A stretch of 64,000 nt of DNA from Pseudomonas kielensis (GCF_014236655.1 NZ_JACMYG010000008.1:166561-230560); one strand, 5' to 3'. Positions 20,867 through 30,019 are shown, counted from the stretch's first letter. Numbers and translations are program-made. The notes: generated from the sequence alone by a model not told the origin.

Positions 20867-21751
20867 GTGAGCCAGTATCAACGTCTGTTACTGATCATCA
20901 ATCCGCTGCTGCGTCATTCCCCAGCCTTGAATCATGCAGCCTCACTGGCCAAGGCCAGCGGCGCGAGTTTACATATTGCGGCGCTGATCCCCTCGCTCAA
21001 AAGGTTATCGCTGCTTGAGAAGGGCGATCGAACACTGGCACGCGAGCAATACCTGCAGGACCATCGCAGCTGGCTTGAGGCTCAGGCGCAGAACTTGCGT
21101 GGCCGGGGAATTGAGGTAACCACGCAGGTGACGTGGGCGCAGGACATCAAGCAAGACATCATCGATGACGTCACGCAGATGCAGCCCGACTTGTTGATCA
21201 AGGAAATTGACCATGCCTCAGTGCTCAAGCGGGCCTTGTTCACCCCGTTGGACTGGCATTTGTTACGTCACTGTCCGGTACCGGTTTATCTGGTGGGCGG
21301 CAGTGGCTTGGGCTTACCCCGTAAGATTGTCGCGGCCGTCGAAGTATCGGATGTCGAGTCCGCCGACGACGAACTCAATGACCGAATCATCAAGCAGGCG
21401 TGCAGCCTTGCCATGCAGTGCAACGCCGAACTGCATTTGCTCTACGCCTGCGATATCTCGGCTGTTTTCCTGGCGGACATGGATGGCCTCACGCTCGCTG
21501 ACCTGACGAAAGAACTTCGCAGGGACCTGGAAAAGTCCTTTCTTCGGTTGGCAGGGCAGTTCGGTGTGCCCTCGGATCGTCGACACTTCATCGACGGGCA
21601 TCCGGTCAAGGTGTTGAGTGAATTTGCTGATGAACACAACGTGGATGTGATCGTGATGGGCAGAGTCCAGTCCCATGGTTTGGACAAGCTCCTGGGCAGC
21701 ACCACCGAGCATATCCTGTATCAGGTGCCCTGCTGCGTTTTGGCGGTCTAG
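20867..21751 (+). CDS. Universal stress protein, tandem UspA domains (MSQY subgroup)
   Basis: 294 residues, two USP domains. It is one of three near sisters (with 30156-31043 and 38219-39109) that share the start SQYQRLLLIINP and the end MGR-VQ-GxxKLLGSTTEHILYQVPC(C/S)VLAV. I choose GTG 20867, with GGAGA six bases upstream, because it aligns exactly with the ATG starts of the sisters; TTG 20861 is also in frame. It has no promoter-like gap of its own and probably reads from the box at 19821. Confidence 0.9.
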   Translation: MSQYQRLLLIINPLLRHSPALNHAASLAKASGASLHIAALIPSLKRLSLLEKGDRTLAREQYLQDHRSWLEAQAQNLRGRGIEVTTQVTWAQDIKQDIIDDVTQMQPDLLIKEIDHASVLKRALFTPLDWHLLRHCPVPVYLVGGSGLGLPRKIVAAVEVSDVESADDELNDRIIKQACSLAMQCNAELHLLYACDISAVFLADMDGLTLADLTKELRRDLEKSFLRLAGQFGVPSDRRHFIDGHPVKVLSEFADEHNVDVIVMGRVQSHGLDKLLGSTTEHILYQVPCCVLAV

Positions 21752-21803
21752 ATCCCATAGGTACAACGGTTGATGGCAACGCTTGGCTCGAACGCGATAG
21801 CGA

Positions 21804-22229
21804 CTATTTGCGTTTCCAGTATTTCTGCATTTCCAGAAACAGAAAGGAGGCAGTCCAGGTGATGAGTACCAGCCCGGTCAGCGCTTGCAGCCCGGTCAGA
21901 TACTTGATGTCGCCCACCGGTGAAATATCGCCAAAGCCGATCGTCGTGTACGTGGTGAAGGAAAAGTACACGCAGTCCATCAGTGAACCGTCGAAGTTGC
22001 CCGTCAAACGGCCCCATCGACCGGCGTGCACCATGAGGTAGTAGACCAACGCGAAGCACCAGACCTCTGTTGCGTGGGCCAGCAGAGCGCCGAAGACCCC
22101 GACGACAATTCTGAAGCGGCTCCAGAGTTTGAGTCGCGGCAGCCAATCGTTCAGTCGCAGCAGGCACTCGTAGTGGATCACGACGGCAATGATGACCACC
22201 AGCATATTGATCAGCGTGACTGCCAGCAT
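21804..22229 (-). CDS. Small K+-channel-like membrane protein
   Basis: 141 residues with three hydrophobic segments (about 2-20, 42-66 and 113-133) and the K+ selectivity-filter motif TTIGFGD at residues 95-101 in a pore-loop context (YFSFTTYTTIGFGDISP). This is the Ion_trans_2 type found in simple potassium channels. It lacks a cytosolic RCK/TrkA-N domain, so gating cannot be guessed. GGAG precedes ATG 22229, and an FNR-type box lies about 106 bases upstream. It may let the cell adjust membrane potential or K+ level under low oxygen, with Kdp in the same island. Confidence 0.82.
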   Translation of the reverse strand: MLAVTLINMLVVIIAVVIHYECLLRLNDWLPRLKLWSRFRIVVGVFGALLAHATEVWCFALVYYLMVHAGRWGRLTGNFDGSLMDCVYFSFTTYTTIGFGDISPVGDIKYLTGLQALTGLVLITWTASFLFLEMQKYWKRK

Positions 22230-22328
22230 GGCAAAGCTCCAGGAGGAGGGGCGGGTAGTCGGGGCGCGTTGCCGGGCGTATGAGCTCCAGCGGTCAATGT
22301 AGTTCTACACCTCAAGGCCGGAAAAAGG

Positions 22329-22342
22329 TTGAGCTGAATCAA
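22329..22342. promoter_or_regulatory. FNR/Anr-type box (TTGAG-CTGA-ATCAA), for the channel gene
   Basis: One mismatch (TTGAG for TTGAT). The centre is about 106 bases before the channel ATG at 22229. It is the left member of a divergent pair with the box at 22398. Confidence 0.55.
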
Positions 22343-22397
22343 CCATGGATGGACTAAGCCAGAGCGATTCGTTTCATTGTCGGCAGAGCCTGATTCG

Positions 22398-22411
22398 TTG
22401 ATAAAAATCAG
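22398..22411. promoter_or_regulatory. FNR/Anr-type box (TTGAT-AAAA-ATCAG), for the rightward usp
   Basis: One mismatch in the last base. The centre is about 70 bases before the usp ATG at 22475. The same sequence occurs at 57545-57558 before the lipoprotein gene. Confidence 0.7.
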
Positions 22412-22474
22412 GTCCCCCCCTCGGCATGACACCCAATAATCAACGGGCAGGCAGGACCCAGGGCGAGGTACGTG

Positions 22475-23395
22475 ATGCACAAGCTCAAACGCATTCTATT
22501 GATAGCCCCCAGCGAAATGACCCTTACCCCGGCGTTTGAGCGTGCGCATGCCTTGGCGTGTGCAACCGGGGCGTTGTTGCACATTGTCGCGTTCGATTAT
22601 GTTCAAGCGTTGGCGGTAGCCGGGCTGCTGGACCACGAGGCGATGGCCCAGGCACGGGAGGGTTACTTGCAGGTGCACCGTCATTGGCTGGAGCAGCAGG
22701 CCCGGTTTTACCGGTGCGCTGGCCTGCAGGTGAGCACCGAAGTGGTCTGGGCACGGTCGAGCCTGACCAACCTGCTGGAGTACGTGAACGACTTCCGTCC
22801 GGACCTGGTGATCAAGGACACCCATTACGTGGCGGCACTTGACCGGGCCTTTCACCGGCCTCTGGACTGGCGCCTGCTGCGCGAGTGTCCGACGCCCCTG
22901 CATCTGGTGACCAATGCCAGAAATCCCAAGCCCTTGAAAATCCTGGCGGCGATCGATTTGTCCCATCTGGAAGAGCTGACCCAGGGGTTGAATGACCGAA
23001 TAGTCGATCTGGCCTCTACCCTGGCGACCAGCTGCGGGGCCGAGCTGCATTTGCTCAACGTCAGTCGGTGGTCAGAATTAGGCGATGTCCCGATGAGTGT
23101 GCCGACAAGCAGCCTTGATGACAGCTTGAGGGACGCGATTGAAGATACTCAGCAAGAGGCTTTCGATGTGCTTGCCGAGCGATATTGCGTCAAGGATGCC
23201 CATCGACATCTCCTGACGGGCATTCCCCACCAGGTCATTGGCGTGTTCGCGCAGCAGCATGCCTTCGACATGGTGGTGCTGGGCACGGTTTATCACCAGG
23301 CGCCGGAACGGTTCATGGGGGATACCGTCGAGAGCCTGTTGAACCAGGCCCCGTGCAGTTTGATGATCGTCAAACCAGTGCGCTCATTCGATTGA
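22475..23395 (+). CDS. Universal stress protein, tandem UspA domains
   Basis: 306 residues, two USP domains. The N-terminus is KLKRILLIAPSEMTLTPAFERAHALACATG; the second domain begins PLKILAAIDLSHLEELTQGLND and ends VVLGTVYHQAPERFMGDTVESLLNQAPCSLMIVKP, with a less conserved nucleotide loop than in the sisters. ATG 22475 has GAGG six bases upstream; GTG 22472 is the alternative. It sits between its own box and the one at 23419 that precedes the metallohydrolase. Confidence 0.9.
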   Translation: MHKLKRILLIAPSEMTLTPAFERAHALACATGALLHIVAFDYVQALAVAGLLDHEAMAQAREGYLQVHRHWLEQQARFYRCAGLQVSTEVVWARSSLTNLLEYVNDFRPDLVIKDTHYVAALDRAFHRPLDWRLLRECPTPLHLVTNARNPKPLKILAAIDLSHLEELTQGLNDRIVDLASTLATSCGAELHLLNVSRWSELGDVPMSVPTSSLDDSLRDAIEDTQQEAFDVLAERYCVKDAHRHLLTGIPHQVIGVFAQQHAFDMVVLGTVYHQAPERFMGDTVESLLNQAPCSLMIVKPVRSFD

Positions 23396-23418
23396 ACGAG
23401 GAGCCATCGAGCCTGCAG

Positions 23419-23432
23419 TTGATAAAAATCAA
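23419..23432. promoter_or_regulatory. FNR/Anr box, perfect and extended (TTGAT-AAAA-ATCAA)
   Basis: Exact consensus, with dyad symmetry extending three bases further on both sides (CAG and CTG, 23416-23435). The centre is about 68 bases before the metallohydrolase start at 23494. It is the most symmetrical box in the window. Confidence 0.82.
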
Positions 23433-23493
23433 CTGCCCTTGGGCCAAAGGGAGCGATCAATAGCGCTCCTCTGAATGTTCAAGGGCAATGGCC

Positions 23494-24882
23494 ATGCGAA
23501 TCACGTTTCTAGGTGCCGCGGGTACGGTCACGGGTAGCAAGTACCTGCTGGAGCATGGCAACCAACATCTGCTGGTCGACTGCGGCCTGTTCCAGGGCTA
23601 CAAGCAACTGCGACTGCACAATCGCGACCCGTTCCAGCTTCCGGTCGGCGACCTCGATGCCATTGTCCTGACCCATGCCCATCTTGATCACAGCGGCTAT
23701 CTGCCCTTACTGGTGCGCAATGGCTACCGCGGCCCGGTCTACGCCACGCCCGCGACCTGTGAGCTGGTGAAAATCCTGCTGCTGGACAGTGGCCGCCTGC
23801 AGGAAGAGGAGGCCGAGTTCGCCAATCGCCATGGATTCTCCAAGCACAGCCCGGCGTTGCCGCTCTACACCGAGCAGGATGCCCAGCAAGCCCTGAAACT
23901 GTTGCGGCCGGTGGACCTGCACCACTGCGTAAAAATCCTCCCGGACATGACCCTGCTGTTTCGTGGCGCCGGGCATATCCTGGGCGCCGCGACGGTGGAG
24001 GTGATTGCTGGCGGCCAGACGTTGGTGTTTTCAGGGGATCTGGGGCGCCCGGACGATCCGGTGATGTTCGCTCCCGAAACGGTCGAGCAGGCGGATTTTC
24101 TGCTGGTGGAGTCTACCTACGGTGATCGTCAACATCCGGTCGAGTCGCCACAGGCGCAATTGGCCGACGTCGTCACCCGCACGGCACTGCGCCGAGGAAT
24201 TACCCTGGTGCCATCGTTCGCGGTGGGGCGCGCTCAACTGCTGATGTATCACCTGTATCAATTGAAGCGCAAACGGGCGATCCCGGATATTCCCATCTAC
24301 CTCAACAGCCCGATGGCCACCGATGTCACGCTGTTGTACCAGCGTTTCCGGAACGAGCACCGGTTATCCATGGAAGACTGCGAAGGCATGTGCCATGTGG
24401 CGAAATTCGTCCACACCGTCGACGAATCGAGAGCGCTTGATCAGCAGCGCACCCCGGCGGTGATTATTGCCGCCAGCGGCATGGCGACGGGAGGACGCGT
24501 GGTCCATCACCTCAAGGCGTTGGCGCCGAATCCGGTCAACACGCTGCTGATGCCAGGCTTCCAGGCCGGGGGCACCCGTGGTGCGCAGATTATTGCCGGT
24601 GCGCCGTCGGTGCGTATCCACGGCCAGGACGTGCCGATCCGCGCCGAGGTGGTATCGATGCAGACCCTGTCCGCGCACGCCGACGCCGATGAAATCATGC
24701 AGTGGCTGCGTGGGTTCAAGCGCCCGCCCAAACATACCTTCGTCGTCCACGGGGAACCCAATGCGTCGGATGTGCTGCGCCGGCGAATCAGTCAGGAGCT
24801 GGGGTGGTCGGTGTCGGTGCCGGAGTATCGCGATAGCGTCGAACTCTCCAGCATTGACCTCCCCGCAGATGCCTCACGCTAA
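23494..24882 (+). CDS. Metallo-beta-lactamase/beta-CASP protein, RNA-processing nuclease-like
   Basis: 462 residues. The metallo-beta-lactamase core has the zinc motif HAHLDH at residues 61-66 and SGDLGRPDDP; the inserted beta-CASP domain has the segments STYGDRQHP, SFAVGRAQLL and NSPMATDVT; and the C-terminal RMMBL part has SAHADADEIMQWL and VHGEP. This is the YSH1/CPSF-like bacterial family expected to cut or trim RNA. I start at ATG 23494 because AAGGG is eight bases upstream; ATG 23488 would be only two bases from that site. It is the first gene of a likely three-gene operon (with 24927 and the usp at 25482) behind an ideal FNR-type box. Confidence 0.88.
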   Translation: MRITFLGAAGTVTGSKYLLEHGNQHLLVDCGLFQGYKQLRLHNRDPFQLPVGDLDAIVLTHAHLDHSGYLPLLVRNGYRGPVYATPATCELVKILLLDSGRLQEEEAEFANRHGFSKHSPALPLYTEQDAQQALKLLRPVDLHHCVKILPDMTLLFRGAGHILGAATVEVIAGGQTLVFSGDLGRPDDPVMFAPETVEQADFLLVESTYGDRQHPVESPQAQLADVVTRTALRRGITLVPSFAVGRAQLLMYHLYQLKRKRAIPDIPIYLNSPMATDVTLLYQRFRNEHRLSMEDCEGMCHVAKFVHTVDESRALDQQRTPAVIIAASGMATGGRVVHHLKALAPNPVNTLLMPGFQAGGTRGAQIIAGAPSVRIHGQDVPIRAEVVSMQTLSAHADADEIMQWLRGFKRPPKHTFVVHGEPNASDVLRRRISQELGWSVSVPEYRDSVELSSIDLPADASR

Positions 24883-24926
24883 CCCAGAACGCCATAGTCC
24901 TGATAAGGATGGCGAGAGATCCAGCC

Positions 24927-25385
24927 ATGGCAAACCACACGCTTTTGAGCCGGTATCACGCAGTTCGGGACTGGAGCAGGGAAGCTGTGCACCAATACCT
25001 GCACTGGATGGGGCCCCTGTCCTGGAAGGGTGAGGCAACCTTCTTGCTGTCGGTCTCGATGGCACTGATGGCGGGCTACCTCACGGTGTTCAGCTTTGCC
25101 TCTCACGCGGTGCAGGATCTGGTCGACGCGTGCACCGTGCGATTAGAGGTCGAGTTTGAAAATGCCGAGATGTATGCCCTGCCCAAAACCCTGCCTCGGT
25201 CGTTGTGTGAATGCGTGACACATTCTCTGCTCGACAAAAACGGCATGGTGCGCCTGGCCATGCTCAACCAGCACATGCTGGACCCGATGGCCCTTGAACC
25301 CGTTACGCAACAGGAAGAAGAAGCCTGCATCAAAACCTTGTGGCTGCCCCATATCGAACTGGCCAAGGGGCAGGTGAGGCCCTAG
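24927..25385 (+). CDS. Hypothetical protein with one membrane segment
   Basis: 152 residues, start at ATG 24927 after GAGAG. I do not recognise it. A single hydrophobic segment lies at about residues 38-60 (TFLLSVSMALMAGYLTVFSF), preceded by a His/Trp-rich soluble stretch and followed by an acidic soluble part with Cys residues (LCECVTHSLL). Being between the metallohydrolase and a usp on the same strand suggests it belongs to the low-oxygen response. Confidence 0.65.
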   Translation: MANHTLLSRYHAVRDWSREAVHQYLHWMGPLSWKGEATFLLSVSMALMAGYLTVFSFASHAVQDLVDACTVRLEVEFENAEMYALPKTLPRSLCECVTHSLLDKNGMVRLAMLNQHMLDPMALEPVTQQEEEACIKTLWLPHIELAKGQVRP

Positions 25386-25481
25386 CGCCTGCGCTCAAGC
25401 CTCGCTGCCTGCGGCAGATCGTCATGCACGCCGCAGCTTCCCAAACGTCCGCGCTTTTTTCGCCATGTGCCGAGGTGTGTA

Positions 25482-26411
25482 ATGATCCGTCCATTGCGTT
25501 TGCTGTTTCTCGCCCCCTTTTCTCAAGTGACTCACTGCCCCGGGCTCGAATTTGCGGGTGATCTGGCACGTGCCTTGGGGGTGCCGTTGCACATAGCAGC
25601 CTTCACCGATCCCCATGGCGCGGAGTCGGCCGGCCCGGTTGGGGCCGAGTGCCCCGACATCGTTCGTCAGAGCCTATTGGCGCTGCGTCACAAGTGGCTG
25701 AAAGACGAAAGCGCGCGTTTGCAGGAAAGGGGCGTGGAGGCCCATCCTGAAGTCGTCTGCGCCAGCTCCTCCGCCGCGGAGTACGCCGCCTATGCCCATC
25801 GTTTCAAGGCGGACCTGATTCTCAAGGACATGCAGGCGCGGCCGGGGGTGGCGCATTGTGGATTGTCACCCCAGGATTGGGAGCTCTTGAGCATCAGCCC
25901 GGTCTCCGTTCTTTACGTCCAACCGGGCCCGACTCAAGTCCCCGGCCGGTTTCTGGTGGCCATCGACATGGAGTTCCAGGCGAAAGCGGGCGACAGCGAC
26001 AATCATTCAATCATCGAGGCCGCCAAGCACCTGGCGAGCGCCTGCGGTGCTTCATTGCATGTGATCAGCGTTTACGACAGCGATGCTCCAGATCAGGGTG
26101 ACCTGTCCCGGTACGACGCCCGCAAGCAGGCTTTCGATGATTTCGCCAGTGCGCATGGGATTGCCCGTGAACATCGGCATTTCATTCCCGGGGCCCCAGC
26201 GAATGCCATTTGTGCCTACCTGCAGCGCAGTCCCTACAACCTGCTGGTGATCGGCGCGGCCAATCACCATCTGCTGTCTTCGGGCATTGGGTTGACGGCT
26301 GAAGGGATTCTCGACAATGCCGGTTGCAGCGTCCTGGCAATCAAGCTCCCCGTTGAGGCCGCGCCCATTCAAGCAACCGAGCCCGGTGCTATTCGTCACG
26401 CGTCCAGTTGA
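25482..26411 (+). CDS. Universal stress protein, divergent member
   Basis: 309 residues, two USP domains, the most divergent of the eight. It starts IRPLRLLFLAPFSQVTHCPGLEFAGDLARALG, and the second domain (GRFLVAIDMEFQAKAGDSDNHSIIEAAKHLASACG) ends LVIGAANHHLLSSGIGLTAEGILDNAGCSVLAIKLP, so the glycine pattern of the nucleotide loop is altered. ATG 25482 follows GAGGTG. There is no FNR-type box in the 96-base gap before it. Its 3' end overlaps the convergent zinc-protein gene by 23 bases. Confidence 0.86.
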   Translation: MIRPLRLLFLAPFSQVTHCPGLEFAGDLARALGVPLHIAAFTDPHGAESAGPVGAECPDIVRQSLLALRHKWLKDESARLQERGVEAHPEVVCASSSAAEYAAYAHRFKADLILKDMQARPGVAHCGLSPQDWELLSISPVSVLYVQPGPTQVPGRFLVAIDMEFQAKAGDSDNHSIIEAAKHLASACGASLHVISVYDSDAPDQGDLSRYDARKQAFDDFASAHGIAREHRHFIPGAPANAICAYLQRSPYNLLVIGAANHHLLSSGIGLTAEGILDNAGCSVLAIKLPVEAAPIQATEPGAIRHASS

Positions 26412-26886
26412 CGCTCAAGCCGTACGTATCGTCGCCATACTGGTAATCGGCCTTCCCTTTGAACGCGGCTTCCAGGGCATGGCCCAGGCGGTTGGCGAGG
26501 TGGATACCGGTGGTGGTCACGATCAGATCAGCCGCTGAGTCGCCGAGATGGATAATGCGTTCCAGGGCATGTTCGGCGTTTTCTTTCTTTTCGGTGTTTT
26601 CGATCAGATGGATGATCTCGTTACGATGCTTGAGCAAGAAGTTTCCCGACAGCGTCACCGTCGCCGCTGGCATCTGGTCTTCGATCCGTCGGCAGGCTGG
26701 GCACGTTACGGTGTGCGCATCATGAATGACCGTGCTTTCCGGATGTTTCCAGGTCCAGTTCCCGGCTTGGTAGACCGCGCTGCACTGCGGGCAGATGGCA
26801 GATCCTTCAACCCGCGGCAGCTTATAGGGGTCGTGGGTGGATGATTTGAACAGTTTGTCTTTTTGACTCTGCTGAAACTTGTCCAT
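26389..26886 (-). CDS. BCAM0308-family protein with a four-cysteine zinc ribbon
   Basis: 165 residues. Two CxxC pairs, Cys32/Cys35 (CPQC) and Cys62/Cys65 (CPAC), should bind zinc; the C-terminal half (HLANRLGHALEAAFKGKADYQYGDDTYGLSVNWTRDE) is the conserved domain of proteins named after Burkholderia cenocepacia BCAM0308 and sometimes annotated as NMD3-like, affecting ribosomes or mRNA decay. BCAM0308 itself belongs to the low-oxygen lxa locus, which supports the island interpretation. A perfect FNR-type box lies upstream, and the gene is divergent from groEL. Function is not established. Confidence 0.85.
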   Translation of the reverse strand: MDKFQQSQKDKLFKSSTHDPYKLPRVEGSAICPQCSAVYQAGNWTWKHPESTVIHDAHTVTCPACRRIEDQMPAATVTLSGNFLLKHRNEIIHLIENTEKKENAEHALERIIHLGDSAADLIVTTTGIHLANRLGHALEAAFKGKADYQYGDDTYGLSVNWTRDE

Positions 26887-27024
26887 GGCTACTTTCCTTG
26901 CACGTGAAATGGGAAAGATCTGACCGGTTACCGTGACCGAAAAAGAGATCGCTTGCTCTTTCAGCCCGCTGGGAACACCTCGTTTTTCGCCTTTTCATTT
27001 GGACTCGGTTTGGTGCTCCACGAA

Positions 27025-27038
27025 TTGATTTTTATCAA
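27025..27038. promoter_or_regulatory. FNR/Anr box, perfect (TTGAT-TTTT-ATCAA), for the BCAM0308-type gene
   Basis: Exact consensus. The centre is about 145 bases before the ATG at 26886, implying a leader near 100 bases. The 321-base gap between the two divergent genes also holds the groEL box; apart from these two boxes I see nothing else in it. Confidence 0.75.
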
Positions 27039-27123
27039 TGCGTGGACATGAACTGACAGCCGGTCACGCCTGCGGTGCGTGCTTTTTTTTGGGTGGCCTG
27101 GGCGCGAGGGCGTTGTCGGTTTG

Positions 27124-27137
27124 TTGATAAAAGTCAA
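27124..27137. promoter_or_regulatory. FNR/Anr-type box (TTGAT-AAAA-GTCAA), for the groEL paralogue
   Basis: One mismatch; with its neighbours it reads GTTGATAAAAGTCAAC, an extended palindrome. The centre is about 77 bases before the ATG at 27208. Confidence 0.72.
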
Positions 27138-27207
27138 CGTCCCTGGGGCCACTTCAGAGAAGCTGAAAAAACGCACCTGTTGTAAAACTGGCCGGGAGAG
27201 TTCCCTG

Positions 27208-28824
27208 ATGGCTCACACTAAAATCGTGTTCCGAGCGGCCGCTCGCGAAAAAATCCTGAGTGGCGCCACACAGTTGGCGGATGCCATACGCGTAACGCTG
27301 GGGCCGAAATCCAAATCGGTACTGATCCAGAATAAATGGGGCAATCCGACCGTCTGCAATGATGGCGTCACGATCGCCAAACGCATTGACCTGCTCGACC
27401 CCGAGGAAAACCTGGGCGCGCAAATGCTGCGTCAGGCGGCCGAGCGCACAGGCGACGCGGTAGGGGACGGGACCAGCACATCGACTGTTCTGGCCCATGC
27501 CATCCTGGCCGATGGCATCCGCAACGTCGTCGCCGGTGCCAGTGCGATCGACCTCAAGCGCGGCCTGGATCGTGGCCTGTTGCTGGTCGTCCAATCCCTC
27601 GTAGCGCAGTCGCGCCCGGTCAGCACGCCCAAGGAAAAGGCCCAGGTCGCCACGCTGTCGGCGCATAACGATGCGGTGATCGGTCAACTGGTGGCAGACG
27701 CCCTGGAAAAGGTCGGCGTGGAAGGCGTCGTCAGTGTCGAGGAATCCAAGACCACCGAAACAGTGGTCGAGGTCATGGAAGGCATGCGGTTTGACCGGGG
27801 TTATGTCTCACCCTATTTCGTCACTGATGCCGAGAAGATGCAGGTCGAGCTCGATGACGCCTACTTGCTGCACTGTGACCATAAGATCGGCGCACTCAAA
27901 GACTTGCTTCCCGTGCTTGAGCTCGTTGCCAAAAGCGGGCAACCCCTGGTGTTGATCGCAGATGACATCGAAGGTGAGGCGCTGACAACACTGGTTGTCA
28001 ACCAGATACGGGGGGTACTGCGAGCGGTGGCGATCAAGGCGCCGGGCTTTGGGGATCGGCGCAAGGAAATGCTCCAGGACATGGCCGTTCTGACGGGGGC
28101 GACGGTGGTTTCCAACGAACTGGGCGTCCCCCTTGAACAGGTGCAACTGAGTCAGTTGGGACGGGCCCATCGAGTCGTGGTGCAAAAAGACAGCACGGCA
28201 CTGATAGGGGGCGCCGGTACACGCGAGGCCATCGAGGCGCGTTTGCAGCAGATCCGTGCGCAAGTAGACAGCACCACCAGCGATTACGACCGTGAAAAGC
28301 TTCAGGAACGGCTGGCCCGGCTCTCGGGCGGTGTCGCGGTGATCCGCGTCGGGGCGCCTTCCGAAGCGGAAATGAAGGCGCGCAAGGATGCACTCGATGA
28401 CGCCATATCGGCGACCCGTGCGGCGATTGCCGAAGGCATTGTGCCGGGAGGCGGGCTTGCGCTGCTCAAGGCCGTCCCGCTTATCGCTGCCGAAGAGGCC
28501 CGTCATGAGGGGGATACCAGAACCGGCCTGCAGATTCTTCGCCGGGCGCTGGAGGCGCCGGCCAGACTCATCGCTGAAAATTCGGCCGTCGACGCCGGCG
28601 TCGTGGTGGCCCGCATGCTTGCCGAACCCGCGAACATTGGCTTCGATGCGTCTGCCAACAACTACGTCGACATGTTCGAAGCGGGCATCATTGATCCGAC
28701 CAAGGTGGTGCGTATTGCCCTCGAAAATGCGGTGTCAGTCGCCAGTATCTTGCTGCTGACCGAGGCAACCATGACGGATATCCCCGAGAAAGAGTCAGCG
28801 GCCCAACCTCCTTTCCCGGAATGA
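27208..28824 (+). CDS. GroEL-type chaperonin paralogue without the GGM tail
   Basis: 538 residues, full-length Hsp60. ATPase motifs are intact ([14 protein letters not shown], the aspartate of NDGVTIAK, and [20 protein letters not shown]). The GroES/substrate groove of the apical domain is well kept ([33 protein letters not shown]). The C-terminus ends [12 protein letters not shown] and lacks the Gly-Gly-Met repeats of housekeeping GroEL. No groES gene accompanies it, so it would need a GroES from elsewhere. ATG 27208 follows GGGAGAG. An FNR-type box suggests low-oxygen expression rather than heat control; no CIRCE element is seen. Confidence 0.92.
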   Translation: MAHTKIVFRAAAREKILSGATQLADAIRVTLGPKSKSVLIQNKWGNPTVCNDGVTIAKRIDLLDPEENLGAQMLRQAAERTGDAVGDGTSTSTVLAHAILADGIRNVVAGASAIDLKRGLDRGLLLVVQSLVAQSRPVSTPKEKAQVATLSAHNDAVIGQLVADALEKVGVEGVVSVEESKTTETVVEVMEGMRFDRGYVSPYFVTDAEKMQVELDDAYLLHCDHKIGALKDLLPVLELVAKSGQPLVLIADDIEGEALTTLVVNQIRGVLRAVAIKAPGFGDRRKEMLQDMAVLTGATVVSNELGVPLEQVQLSQLGRAHRVVVQKDSTALIGGAGTREAIEARLQQIRAQVDSTTSDYDREKLQERLARLSGGVAVIRVGAPSEAEMKARKDALDDAISATRAAIAEGIVPGGGLALLKAVPLIAAEEARHEGDTRTGLQILRRALEAPARLIAENSAVDAGVVVARMLAEPANIGFDASANNYVDMFEAGIIDPTKVVRIALENAVSVASILLLTEATMTDIPEKESAAQPPFPE

Positions 28825-28845
28825 AACGCCCATGTTGAGCAACGC

Positions 28846-29898
28846 TCAGGTATAGGAAGCCGCCTCGGTCATCGCCAGGTGATTGAGGATCGGGTTTTCG
28901 CCGTGCAAGTAACTCAGCGCCTGGTGCATCAATTGCAGGGCCTTTTCTTTTTTCTCGTATCGCTTGGCCGGATCGGCCTGACGTAGCGCGGCACCCGCGA
29001 GAGAAAAACAGCGCGTGGCCGCACGCAAGGACAGGAACAACGCCAAGGGTTTGCAATCTTGCGCTCCACCACTGTGGTTGATGTAACTGGACAACAGGCG
29101 TGCGCTCAACCTGTTCAGCCCATGGTGCTGAAGATCCATCAGTACAAAAGCCAGGTCGTAGAGCACATCGATGCAGGCAATCCGCTCACTGAATTCAATG
29201 CCATCAAAGAGTGTTGGTTGACCGTCGAGCAGGCAGATGTTGGCCAGGCGCATATCACCATGGCAGCGGCGAACGCGGCCCGCGCGACGGCGCTCTTCCA
29301 GGCAATCGGTCAACGACTTCAACAGGGTCCGGGAGGTGTGAGCAATGGCGGTGACGGCCGCGGCGTCGAGGACAGGGATATAACGCGACATTTCCCTTTG
29401 GTTCTTCTCGATTTCTTCATACAGGTCCGAGAGGCGACCGAAAGCAGGGGTGATTTGCGCATTGGCATGAAAGCGGGCGATCTCGGCCCCCAACTGTTCC
29501 ATCATCGGTTTAGTCAGGCGCCCTTCAACGGCCATGCGGTCAAACAGCCGATCCTGAGCAAAACGGCGCATCACCACGAGCCAGTCAACCACTTGCCCGC
29601 AACCGTTGAGCGCCAACCGGCCCTCGGCCTGGCGAGTGATCGGCAGCAGGTGCAAGTACAGCGTCGGCGCTGTTCGCCGATTGAGTAACAACTCGGCCTG
29701 ACAGGCCATTTTTCGGTTTTTCAGGCTGAGGAAGTCCAGCTCGGCAAACGCCACGGCGCGTTTGAGTTTGTAGGCGCGGTCGGCCTGCAGAAAAATCACC
29801 GAACCATGGGTCTCGATCCGTTGCACTGGCTCATTTGAAGTGCCGTAGCTGGACGGCCTGGAGAGAAAGGCAATCACCTCGTCTTGCAGGTTGTTCAT
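28846..29898 (-). CDS. APH-fold kinase-like protein (COG2187 type)
   Basis: 350 residues with the aminoglycoside-phosphotransferase/choline-kinase fold. The catalytic loop is CHGDMRLANICL and the metal motif follows as LFDGIEFSERIACIDVLYDLAF. It corresponds to the N-terminal half of longer proteins that also carry a P-loop kinase domain; that second half is missing here. Antibiotic resistance should not be inferred. ATG 29898 follows GGAGGCGAGA, and the long upstream frame overlaps regulatory sequence. A perfect FNR-type box lies about 67 bases upstream. Substrate unknown. Confidence 0.8.
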   Translation of the reverse strand: MNNLQDEVIAFLSRPSSYGTSNEPVQRIETHGSVIFLQADRAYKLKRAVAFAELDFLSLKNRKMACQAELLLNRRTAPTLYLHLLPITRQAEGRLALNGCGQVVDWLVVMRRFAQDRLFDRMAVEGRLTKPMMEQLGAEIARFHANAQITPAFGRLSDLYEEIEKNQREMSRYIPVLDAAAVTAIAHTSRTLLKSLTDCLEERRRAGRVRRCHGDMRLANICLLDGQPTLFDGIEFSERIACIDVLYDLAFVLMDLQHHGLNRLSARLLSSYINHSGGAQDCKPLALFLSLRAATRCFSLAGAALRQADPAKRYEKKEKALQLMHQALSYLHGENPILNHLAMTEAASYT

Positions 29899-29958
29899 TC
29901 TCGCCTCCACGCCCGCAGCGGACTTTTCGGCAGTCTGAAGGAGGGCTAAGCGCGGTGA

Positions 29959-29972
29959 TTGATATTGATCAA
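29959..29972. promoter_or_regulatory. FNR/Anr box, perfect (TTGAT-ATTG-ATCAA), for the APH-fold gene
   Basis: Exact consensus; the centre is about 67 bases before the ATG at 29898, a spacing that places the start of transcription some 25 bases before the gene if the box is at -41.5. Confidence 0.8.
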
Positions 29973-30019
29973 GTGCGCTGGAATGAAACGCTGCCCGTTT
30001 GCGGGCCTCACACCGGTTT

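Noticed and set aside
28846..29898. Aminoglycoside resistance gene
   Set aside because: Only the general APH/choline-kinase fold is present, in the COG2187 form, in a stress island with an FNR-type box; no feature of a resistance enzyme is visible.
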